Of a stretch of 10,748 nt of DNA, positions 1 through 5,964 are shown piece after piece (the stretch's first letter is position 1; each line of letters opens with the position of its first letter). The translations under genes were made by a program, and so were the position numbers. Under the pieces are notes generated by a model, which did no database searches, was not told the DNA's origin, and saw nothing but the letters and a program-made list of their open reading frames with translations. The stretch covers positions 1 to 10,748 of the forward strand of contig LKUH01000339.1 in the NCBI GenBank assembly GCA_001412425.1, read 5' to 3'. Source of the DNA: Candidatus Cloacimonas sp. SDB (GTDB lineage: Bacteria > Cloacimonadota > Cloacimonadia > Cloacimonadales > TCS61).

Positions 1-723
1 TTTTTTCTCACCAATAAGATATTTGCAGATAAGTTCCTGATCTTGAGGTGGGCAGCCATGCATGGTAGAAAGAGTGATGGAATTGGAAATATGCGGTGAA
101 ATATTCTCGACAAATGCGGGGTCTTTCAGGTTGGGAATATCACCTGCCGTAATAGCTTCTTTAAGAATTTTTTGGCATTCCAGAAATACCGGATTATTGG
201 AAGCATCTTTCATGTGCTCAATAAAATTATCGATTTTGGGATCTTTTATTCCTTTCAGATCATAACCAACGCTCATATTGAATACGAATGCCCTGTCCTC
301 ACCTCTGCTCAGTTTCAGCATTTTACTCAGCACATGCAACAAAAACCAGCCCTTAACATATTCTTCATAAGCCTGCTGCACAGTTAACTCAGTACTCCAC
401 TCAGTGTTATATCCTTCATCCACAGCTTCGATACAAGGTTTTTCAACTTCCAGATTATCCAGTATCTGAACGGTTTTCAGTTCAAAGAAACGACTTCCTG
501 TAAGGTAGGAAGCTACTATATTAGGTGTCTGTTGCGTATGGGGTCCGGCTGCGGGACCAAGTGGAGTTTCACATTTCTCTCCAAATATTTTAAAATAGGA
601 ATTATCCGGTTTTCGGTAAAATTTGTCTTTATGAATACCAAAAATTGTATTCTCATTTCTAAATTCTTTCAGGATCCAGTATAATAATTCTTTAAACTGA
701 ACAGGTGTCATAACATCACTCAT
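1..723 (-). CDS. ygfK: YgfK-like putative selenate reductase / purine-catabolism oxidoreductase, N-terminal part (cut by window edge)
   Basis: The first 241 codons are visible; the gene continues past the left edge (E. coli YgfK is about 1030 residues). The translation follows E. coli YgfK closely as I recall it: a start like MSDVMTPVQF, then CETPLGPAAGPHTQ near residues 51-63, ELKTVQILD at 81-89, EKPCIEA at 94-100, NTEWSTE at 106-112, FNMSVGYDLKGIK at 148-160 and TLSTMHGCPP at 217-226. In the family this N-terminal region resembles the flavin-binding barrel of dihydroorotate/dihydropyrimidine dehydrogenases; a glutamate-synthase-like FAD/NAD(P) module and Fe-S motifs should follow outside the window. 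The protein was named for selenate reduction in E. coli, but it sits in the cluster tied to anaerobic urate/purine breakdown, so the substrate is uncertain. An AAGGAG ribosome site (729-734 on the plus strand, read in reverse) lies 5 bases before the ATG. It is 66 bases downstream of ssnA on the same strand and probably co-transcribed. Confidence 0.93.
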   Translation of the reverse strand, partial: MSDVMTPVQFKELLYWILKEFRNENTIFGIHKDKFYRKPDNSYFKIFGEKCETPLGPAAGPHTQQTPNIVASYLTGSRFFELKTVQILDNLEVEKPCIEAVDEGYNTEWSTELTVQQAYEEYVKGWFLLHVLSKMLKLSRGEDRAFVFNMSVGYDLKGIKDPKIDNFIEHMKDASNNPVFLECQKILKEAITAGDIPNLKDPAFVENISPHISNSITLSTMHGCPPQDQELICKYLIGEKK

Positions 724-728
724 AAACT

Positions 729-734
729 CTCCTT
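729..734 (-). promoter_or_regulatory. Strong ribosome binding site of ygfK
   Basis: AAGGAG on the minus strand, 5 bases before the ATG at 723. It fixes the ygfK start despite another in-frame ATG four codons later. Confidence 0.8.
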
Positions 735-735
735 C

Positions 736-778
736 AAAAAATCGGAATGTAATGTTTGAACGGGGCAGATTATTCCGA
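736..778 (-). terminator. Hairpin plus T-run between ssnA and ygfK (possible attenuator or partial terminator)
   Basis: On the minus strand, TCGGAAT (778-772) can pair with ATTCCGA (748-742), a perfect 7-bp stem with a 23-base loop, and six T residues follow at once (741-736). The shape is that of a weak intrinsic terminator, but the loop is long and the ygfK ribosome site begins two bases beyond the T-run. It could lower ygfK expression relative to ssnA, stabilise the ssnA end of the message, or be chance in AT-rich DNA. Confidence 0.35.
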
Positions 779-789
779 AATTTATCTAA

Positions 790-2094
790 TTAGTACAAAT
801 TCTTGTTTTTTTCAAATCTATTAAACATTTTCTGCGAAATATCCCAGGAATGCTGGAATTGCTCTTTATAAAGATCTTTTGTGACATGGAAATCATCCAG
901 CAGGATCTCATCCTTTTTAATTACGTACTGACAGGCAGATTCAGTGATGCCGAAAATAAAATGTCCCAGAAACTGTTCAGTATTGAAGGGCGTTGCAGGA
1001 ATATAATCAAAAATTGCAATATCGGCGGCCTCCCCGGCAATTATTCCCAGCGGTAGTCCAAAAGCTTTTTTTAATTTGAAACTATTGAGGAAAAGTCCAT
1101 TCATTTCAGAGTACCCCAGATCACAATTTTTATTGAGATATTTGGTGAAGATCAGGGAATTCTTATAAGCCTTAAAAGCACTGGAATGCATTCCATCAGT
1201 TCCAACTGTCACTTTCAGACCTGCTGCTAAAAACCTGGAAATATTTCCGACATTCAGACCATTATTCAGGTTGGAATCAACTGCCTGAACCAGAAATAAA
1301 TTTCGCTGCTTCAGGATTTGCAGATCTTTATCTGTAAGGTTACTGCAGTGGATAAGTAGAGAATTATCCCGCAACAGATCAAAGCTGTCAAAACGTTCGA
1401 TCAGTCCCATTTTATATTTTTCATGGCACTGAATACCATCTATTTCACCTTCAGCGACATGAACATGAATTGGTATATCACCAGATACTTCAGCGATTTT
1501 CTGCAGGCTTTTATTACTCAAGGTAAAAGAGGCGTGCAGACCCATCATGCCCTGGACAGATTTATTTTTCTGAGCTTCAGCAAATCTTATATTTTCCTTT
1601 AAAGATTGCAGAAAAAACTCTTCCCCATTCCGATCGGAAAGTTCAAATGCTAAAGTTCCGCTGATCCCGAAAGCATCAAAGACCTGTGCCATATCGGAGA
1701 GAGAGTTATCTGTATAACCCGATATATGATGATCGAAAACAGTTGTTACACCCTGTTTGATAGATTCTTTACAGGCAATGGCGGAAGAAAGGATCATATC
1801 TTCTTTATTAAGAGAATGGTCCAGAGTCCACCAGAGTTGCTTGAGATTGCCGGTGAAATTTTTAAAGGGTACATCACAGGGAACTCCTTTAGAAAGTGTA
1901 GAGTAAATATGATGGTGTGCATTTACCAGGCCCGGGAAAAGGACCTTACCCTCAGCATTTATGGTTTTGTCCGCCTTCCGGAAAGGTTTTTCATAATAAA
2001 CGAGACCATCTTTTATGTATAAATTCTTTTTCTTAACAACAGCGGATTCGTTCTGAGGATGAACAATAAAAGCTCCCAGTATTTCAATTTTCAT
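790..2094 (-). CDS. ssnA: SsnA-type putative aminohydrolase (amidohydrolase superfamily)
   Basis: A 434-residue metal-dependent hydrolase of the cytosine deaminase/chlorohydrolase branch, close in length to E. coli SsnA (about 442). Family marks (numbered from the upstream ATG at 2100; subtract 2 for the chosen start): PGLVNAHHHIYS (57-67) with metal ligands H62 and H64, KQLWWTLDHSL (88-98), the SsnA-typical DHHISG (123-128), HVHVAEG (212-218), LLIHCSNL (248-255) with H251, and VTVGTDGMHSS (297-307) with D302. All expected metal ligands are present. The true substrate is not firmly known; SsnA travels with YgfK, YgeX/Y/W and XdhD in anaerobic purine degradation, and deamination or ring opening of a purine intermediate is plausible (inference). 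I chose ATG 2094 because GGGAG directly abuts the other ATG at 2100 but is correctly spaced, six bases, from 2094. It is the first gene of a two-gene unit with ygfK. Confidence 0.9.
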   Translation of the reverse strand: MKIEILGAFIVHPQNESAVVKKKNLYIKDGLVYYEKPFRKADKTINAEGKVLFPGLVNAHHHIYSTLSKGVPCDVPFKNFTGNLKQLWWTLDHSLNKEDMILSSAIACKESIKQGVTTVFDHHISGYTDNSLSDMAQVFDAFGISGTLAFELSDRNGEEFFLQSLKENIRFAEAQKNKSVQGMMGLHASFTLSNKSLQKIAEVSGDIPIHVHVAEGEIDGIQCHEKYKMGLIERFDSFDLLRDNSLLIHCSNLTDKDLQILKQRNLFLVQAVDSNLNNGLNVGNISRFLAAGLKVTVGTDGMHSSAFKAYKNSLIFTKYLNKNCDLGYSEMNGLFLNSFKLKKAFGLPLGIIAGEAADIAIFDYIPATPFNTEQFLGHFIFGITESACQYVIKKDEILLDDFHVTKDLYKEQFQHSWDISQKMFNRFEKNKNLY

Positions 2095-2100
2095 AATCAT

Positions 2101-2105
2101 CTCCC
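2101..2105 (-). promoter_or_regulatory. Ribosome binding site deciding the ssnA start
   Basis: GGGAG on the minus strand touches the ATG at 2100 with no spacer, but lies six bases before the ATG at 2094, a normal distance. It therefore favours the second ATG. Confidence 0.65.
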
Positions 2106-2137
2106 GATATTCTGTATATGCAAACCATGATTTATCA

Positions 2138-2170
2138 ATTACCAGATTCCACGAAAAATCTTCCAGTAAT
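2138..2170 (-). promoter_or_regulatory. Possible leader hairpin upstream of ssnA
   Basis: ATTAC (2138-2142) pairs with GTAAT (2166-2170), and inside it AGATT (2144-2148) pairs with AATCT (2157-2161), giving two 5-bp helices around an 8-base loop, 44-76 bases before the ssnA start. The helices are AU-rich, so the structure would be modest. No known riboswitch consensus was recognised. Confidence 0.25.
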
Positions 2171-2186
2171 TTTTTATCTAAATTAT

Positions 2187-2225
2187 GTTTAGAAATGTCT
2201 GGTCACGCCCTTGAACGTTTAGAAA
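2187..2225. repeat. Direct repeat GTTTAGAAA x2, possible operator
   Basis: Two perfect 9-base copies at 2187-2195 and 2217-2225, with starts 30 bases apart, nearly three helical turns, so both would face the same side of the DNA. It lies about 95-130 bases upstream of the ssnA start. It may be a regulator site, though AT-rich words recur by chance. Confidence 0.3.
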
Positions 2226-2260
2226 CAAAGAAGACAACACCTTGAATTAAGATTTTTCTA

Positions 2261-2279
2261 TGACACTAAATTACTGTCA
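2261..2279. promoter_or_regulatory. Palindrome TGACA-N9-TGTCA, possible operator
   Basis: Perfect 5-base arms around a 9-base centre, about 165-185 bases upstream of ssnA. The minus-strand half embeds TTGACA (2280-2275), which looks like a -35 box, but no good -10 follows at 16-18 bases. Size and symmetry resemble sites for dimeric regulators; I cannot name one. Confidence 0.3.
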
Positions 2280-2410
2280 ATCACAATTTATTATCAGGAA
2301 TCAAATTAATTATCTACGATTTCGGGAAAGTGATCCATGATTTTCTAAAATTAAATAAATACTGAAAAATTATTTTTGTTCAGATGTATTAGATGTGTAA
2401 TTGAAAAATA

Positions 2411-3124
2411 TTATTGGTTTATAAATATTTCTGCTTTTTGCAGATCCGCTTTGGTATCAATGCCAAAACCAGAATAAGCTGTTTTCACCATTCTTATTTT
2501 CTTTCCGTTTTCCAGAAGCCTTAATTGCTCCAGTTTTTCTATTTGTTCCAATTCTGCAGGTGGAAATGAAATAAATTCCAGAAGCGCATTTTTCCTGAAA
2601 GCATAAACCCCTATATGCCGGTAGTAAATTATTGGGGAATAGCTGAAATTGTGAGGGAGAGGAGATCTGGAAAAGTAGATTGCGTCTCCAGCCAGGTCGG
2701 TTATTACTTTCACATAATTGGGATTTTCAATATCTTCGGTAAGTTCATGCATCAGAGAAGCGATTTCAACTGTCGGATCCTGAAAGCACTTTATCAGGTC
2801 ATTCAGCGGCTGTTTTTCGATGAACGGTTCATCTCCCTGTATGTTGACAACGACGTCAAAATCGAGATCAGCACAGATTTCCGCCACCCTGTCGCTACCG
2901 CTCTTATGACGGGGATCAGTCATTTGAACCCTGCCACCGAAATTCTTAACTGCTGTGAAGATCTGTTCATTATCGGTAGCAACAATAACCTGGTCAAAAA
3001 GTTCCGATCCCTGCACTTTTTCAAAAACGTGTTGGATTACATACTTTCCCTGTAATAATGCCAGAGGTTTTCCCGGGAATCTGCTGGAATCATAACGGGC
3101 TGGTATAACAGCAATTATTTTCAT
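2411..3124 (-). CDS. kdsB: 3-deoxy-manno-octulosonate cytidylyltransferase (CMP-KDO synthetase)
   Basis: Activates KDO with CTP to give CMP-KDO in the cytoplasm, the donor for lipopolysaccharide inner core/lipid A assembly. The 237-residue length is typical. Seen in order: the nucleotide-binding IPARYDSSRFPGKPL (7-21), VIVATDNEQI (46-55), HKSGSDRVAE (73-82), VVVNIQGDEP (91-100) with the metal-site aspartate, AIYFSRSPLPH (148-158), YRHIGVYAFRKNAL (168-181), EKLEQLRLLENG (196-207) and the end motif GIDTKADL (221-228). Its ATG overlaps the stop of the upstream lipoprotein gene (ATGA), implying translational coupling, and it is the last gene of the mnmG operon. Its presence is the main evidence for an LPS-bearing outer membrane. 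Confidence 0.97.
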   Translation of the reverse strand: MKIIAVIPARYDSSRFPGKPLALLQGKYVIQHVFEKVQGSELFDQVIVATDNEQIFTAVKNFGGRVQMTDPRHKSGSDRVAEICADLDFDVVVNIQGDEPFIEKQPLNDLIKCFQDPTVEIASLMHELTEDIENPNYVKVITDLAGDAIYFSRSPLPHNFSYSPIIYYRHIGVYAFRKNALLEFISFPPAELEQIEKLEQLRLLENGKKIRMVKTAYSGFGIDTKADLQKAEIFINQ

Positions 3125-3900
3125 ATCTTTGTTCTCATTTCCATAAATACTTGATAACTGATCAGTGAATCATAGTTTTTCATAAGGATAAAACTTTTTG
3201 TGATCTTTAGATTTACCAGTTTTTTGGTGGATTCTACAGTGATCTGCTTTTCTATCTCTTCATTTTTGCTGATCAGCTTACCCTGAATATCTTTCTCCAG
3301 ATAACCGGCTAATTGATATCGGGCTTTTTCAGCTGTTTTTTCCCAGGCAGAGACAAGATTATAAGAACTTTCTTGAGCATAACATAAAATCTGGTCATTT
3401 TCAATTACTATTTCATCCCTTTTATACCAGTCCGGGAAATTCAGGATTCTTTTCTGGCAGTAAAATTGATCTATTGTTGCTTCAGTTTCAGAAAATAGTG
3501 CAATATAATGATCAAAGAGATACGTTTCATCGATCAGATTCAAGGAATCGTATATCTTTAAAGTTTCAACAGGTTCCGATACATTAAGCTGAAAACGGAT
3601 GTCTCCTTCTTTAAGCAGATCCGATCCGGAAGTTCTGGCATATCTGTCAATGGCATAGGAACCTCTGTTCCTGCTTTTAATAATGGCTGCCATTTGTCTG
3701 GCTGCTTCCTGCATGCTCTCAGAATCATAATTTCTGGCAGAGATTCCGATAACGTAGTTACCATTGGCCGGAAGTTCATAAATCCATCCGGGTAAGGGTT
3801 CCAGTTCAATTTTTTTTAAGACGGGTTTCTCCAATTCAGGAAATTGTGAGCTGCAGGCAAATAATAGAACAACCGCGGAAAAGAGAGTTAAATATTTCAT
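3121..3900 (-). CDS. Lipoprotein with two LPP20-like repeats
   Basis: A 259-residue protein with a clear lipoprotein signal: MKYL, a hydrophobic stretch 4-15, and lipobox L13-F-A-C16, followed by Ser-Ser, so probably outer-membrane sorted by the E. coli rule (inference). The rest looks like an internal duplication. Repeat 1 runs from PGW (37-39) through YVIGISARN (49-57), an Ala-rich helix EAARQMAAI (65-73) and a strand YIALF (132-136). Repeat 2 runs from FPDWY (155-159) through ILCYAQESS (171-179), the helix AWEKTAEKARYQLAGYL (185-201) and a strand YQVFMEM (249-255). The P-x-W, strand, Ala-rich helix, strand pattern resembles the LPP20 lipoprotein family; the family call is tentative and the function unknown. 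A ribosome site AGGTAG overlaps the mnmG stop four bases upstream, and the stop overlaps the kdsB start, so it is firmly within the operon. Confidence 0.8.
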   Translation of the reverse strand: MKYLTLFSAVVLLFACSSQFPELEKPVLKKIELEPLPGWIYELPANGNYVIGISARNYDSESMQEAARQMAAIIKSRNRGSYAIDRYARTSGSDLLKEGDIRFQLNVSEPVETLKIYDSLNLIDETYLFDHYIALFSETEATIDQFYCQKRILNFPDWYKRDEIVIENDQILCYAQESSYNLVSAWEKTAEKARYQLAGYLEKDIQGKLISKNEEIEKQITVESTKKLVNLKITKSFILMKNYDSLISYQVFMEMRTKI

Positions 3901-3904
3901 GAGC

Positions 3905-5776
3905 CTACCTTTTGTGTGTCTGATTTTTTTTTAAATAAATTAGAAGTGATGAAATATCTGTATGATTAACACCGGAAATTCTGGAAGCCTGGCCAATGGA
4001 GCGGGGTTTTATCTTGTTAAGCCTTTCACGTGCTTCATAGGCAATGGAATCAATCTTCATATAATCTATCTTTTCAGGTATTCTGTTGTCCTCCATTTTT
4101 TTGAAGTTCTCAATTTCAGCCAGCTGTCTTTTTAAATATCCTTTATACTTTATCTGTAGGGTGATCCTGTTCTTTATATCTTTTGTAACGTCTGGAGGCA
4201 GCTTTAATCCAAATCTTTCAAGCCCGTCATAATCTATTTCGGGTTGTTTGAGAATGTTAATATATTTAGTTGATTCCTTTAACTCATTTTTGATGGAGCA
4301 GGTGGTTTTTTTCAGAAATTCAAGTTCCCTTTTCATAATTTCTAAAGTAGTTTGAAACTTCTGCCAGCGCTCATCATCCACCAAACCTAATTTATACCCT
4401 GCAGGCATTAATCTTTCATCTGCATTATCCTGCCTTAAATGAAGCCGGTATTCTGCTCGAGATGTGAATAGACGATATGGCTCGGTTGTGCCTTTTGTGA
4501 CAAGATCATCCAGTAGAACACCGAGATATGACTGTGATCGGTCAAAGATAACCGGATCTTTCCCGTCTAGTGCCATAACCGCGTTAATGCCTGCGGAAAT
4601 ACCCTGTGCAGCTGCTTCTTCATATCCCGAAGTACCATTGATCTGCCCCGCCAGATACAGTCCCTTGATCTTCTTGGTTTCCATTGTCACCCGCAGCTCG
4701 TCCGGTACAATATAATCGTACTCTATAGCATATCCATAGCGGATTATGGCAGCTTGCTCCAGTCCGGGTATAGAAGCTACCAATTGCTGCTGTATATTGG
4801 GTGGAAGGCTGTTGGATATCCCGTTAACGTAAGCTTCATAGGTATTGCGGCCTTCAGGTTCAATAAATACCTGATGATGCTCTTTGGTATAGAATTTAAC
4901 CACTTTATCTTCAATTGAAGGACAATAACGAGGTCCGATTCCACCTATAAAACCACCATAAAGAGCTGATTTGCTCAGATTATTTTTGATTATTTCATGG
5001 GTTTTTGGGTTAGTAAAGGTTAGATAACAGGAAATATCGTTCCTTAACTTAATATCTCTGTAAAATGTAAATCCCTGTGGGTCAGCATCGCCAGGCTGCT
5101 CTTCGACCTTGTTCATATTAACTGTGCGAAGATCAATTCTGGGAGGTGTTCCGGTCTTGAACCTTTTTAAATTCAAACCTGCTTTAACAAGTGATGCCGA
5201 TAACTCTTCTGCAGCTGGCTCTCCAGCCCTGCCAGAACTGTAACTTATATCTCCCACGTGTACCTTGCCCCGGAGAAAGGTACCGTTAGCCAGGATCACT
5301 TTAGGTGCAAAATAAGCTTCTTTCAGGATTGATCTTACCCCAATGATCTCATCTTTCTTTGGTGACAGCAGTATTTCACTGATGATCGATTCCTTGATTT
5401 CAAGACCCGGTTGTGCTTCCAGTGTTTCTCTCATATGATTGGAATAGTAGGTTCTGTCATTCTGGGAACGAGGCGCCCAGACTGCGGGACCTTTTTTCCG
5501 GTTCAGCATTCTGAACTGGATCCCGGTAATGTCTGCCGCCCTGCCGATCTCTCCGCCTAAAGCATCTATCTCTCTGGCTAAATGACCTTTGGCAGGTCCT
5601 CCAATGGAAGGATTACAGCTCATTCTGCCAATTGATTCCAGTTTTATGACAAAAATCAAAGTACGGGCTCCCATCCTGGCAGAAGCTAAGGCTGCTTCAA
5701 TACCGGCATGTCCAGCTCCTACGACTATGACATCGTATTTATTTTGCGATCGAGAAATTACTTGTTCTTTTAACAT
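3905..5776 (-). CDS. mnmG: tRNA uridine-5-carboxymethylaminomethyl modification enzyme MnmG (GidA)
   Basis: FAD enzyme that, with MnmE, installs the cmnm5 group on U34 of tRNAs reading NNA/NNG codons. From ATG 5776 it has 623 residues, a normal family length. Marks (numbered from the alternative start at 5839; subtract 21 for this one): KYDVIVVGAGHAGIEAA (34-50, FAD fold), GRMSCNPSIGGPAKGHL (71-87) with conserved C75, EIDALGGEIG (90-99), VILANGTFLRGKVHVG (181-196), GRAGEPAAEEL (203-213), FKTGTPPR (227-234), GPRYCPSIEDK (302-312) with C306, AGQINGTSGYEEAAAQG (397-413), TTEPYRLFTSRAEYRL, and a C-terminal helical MnmE/tRNA-binding region ending in ARERL...SRISGVNHTDISSLLIYLK. I prefer ATG 5776 over 5839: the family usually begins just before KYDVIVVG, and a TATAAT box at 5859-5854 would leave almost no leader for the longer form. 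First gene of the operon with the lipoprotein and kdsB. Confidence 0.96.
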   Translation of the reverse strand: MLKEQVISRSQNKYDVIVVGAGHAGIEAALASARMGARTLIFVIKLESIGRMSCNPSIGGPAKGHLAREIDALGGEIGRAADITGIQFRMLNRKKGPAVWAPRSQNDRTYYSNHMRETLEAQPGLEIKESIISEILLSPKKDEIIGVRSILKEAYFAPKVILANGTFLRGKVHVGDISYSSGRAGEPAAEELSASLVKAGLNLKRFKTGTPPRIDLRTVNMNKVEEQPGDADPQGFTFYRDIKLRNDISCYLTFTNPKTHEIIKNNLSKSALYGGFIGGIGPRYCPSIEDKVVKFYTKEHHQVFIEPEGRNTYEAYVNGISNSLPPNIQQQLVASIPGLEQAAIIRYGYAIEYDYIVPDELRVTMETKKIKGLYLAGQINGTSGYEEAAAQGISAGINAVMALDGKDPVIFDRSQSYLGVLLDDLVTKGTTEPYRLFTSRAEYRLHLRQDNADERLMPAGYKLGLVDDERWQKFQTTLEIMKRELEFLKKTTCSIKNELKESTKYINILKQPEIDYDGLERFGLKLPPDVTKDIKNRITLQIKYKGYLKRQLAEIENFKKMEDNRIPEKIDYMKIDSIAYEARERLNKIKPRSIGQASRISGVNHTDISSLLIYLKKNQTHKR

Positions 5777-5853
5777 AAATTCCAATATTCCCAACCCTAA
5801 AACACTGTCAAGACTTCCATATTTCTGCAGATTTATCATTTCCGTTTTTTCCC

Positions 5854-5859
5854 ATTATA
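5854..5859 (-). promoter_or_regulatory. Candidate -10 box for the mnmG operon
   Basis: A perfect TATAAT on the minus strand in the divergent gap, preceded by TG two bases upstream (nearly an extended -10). The -35 position (GGGTTT at 17 bases) is poor. Transcription from here would start near 5847, giving about 70 bases of leader before ATG 5776. Confidence 0.4.
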
Positions 5860-5926
5860 ATCAGAAACCTCATCTAAAACCCGGATGGTTAAGTCAGCTC
5901 TTTTTAAATTGACACTATAGCTGAAT

Positions 5927-5932
5927 TATAAA
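5927..5932 (+). promoter_or_regulatory. Weak candidate -10 box for the proS operon
   Basis: TATAAA in the gap between divergent mnmG and proS, 33 bases before the proS ATG, in an AT-rich stretch. A TTGACA at 5909-5914 is only 12 bases upstream, too close to be its partner; the normal -35 position reads TTAAAT. Confidence 0.25.
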
Positions 5933-5964
5933 GTTTAGGAATATTGATATTATTGGAGTAGAAA

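Larger units (their letters stand above)
2101..2410. other. Non-coding gap between kdsB and ssnA (probable ssnA control region)
   Basis: A 310-base AT-rich stretch downstream of kdsB and upstream of ssnA. I found no credible gene: the longest ATG-started frames I noticed are under 20 codons and lack ribosome sites. It holds a TGACA-N9-TGTCA palindrome (2261-2279), a GTTTAGAAA direct repeat (2187-2195 and 2217-2225) and a possible leader hairpin (2138-2170), listed separately. A weak AT-rich inverted repeat (2362-2383, CTGAA/TTCAG arms) just after kdsB may serve as a poor terminator. I could not identify a convincing -35/-10 pair. Confidence 0.6.

Noticed and set aside
2275..2280. TTGACA on the minus strand as a -35 box for ssnA
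   Set aside because: The -10 position at 16-18 bases reads AAAAAT-like sequence; the word is better explained as half of the palindrome.
2362..2383. Inverted repeat CTGAA/TTCAG as the kdsB terminator
   Set aside because: Nearly all A/T, bulged, with no clean T-run after it on the minus strand; too weak for a separate call.
2615..3055. 146-codon open frame on the plus strand opposite kdsB
   Set aside because: It is fully antisense to a clear kdsB, has no family resemblance and no ribosome site; a shadow frame.
5909..5914. TTGACA as a -35 box for proS
   Set aside because: No acceptable -10 follows at 16-18 bases; the only TATAAA is 12 bases downstream.
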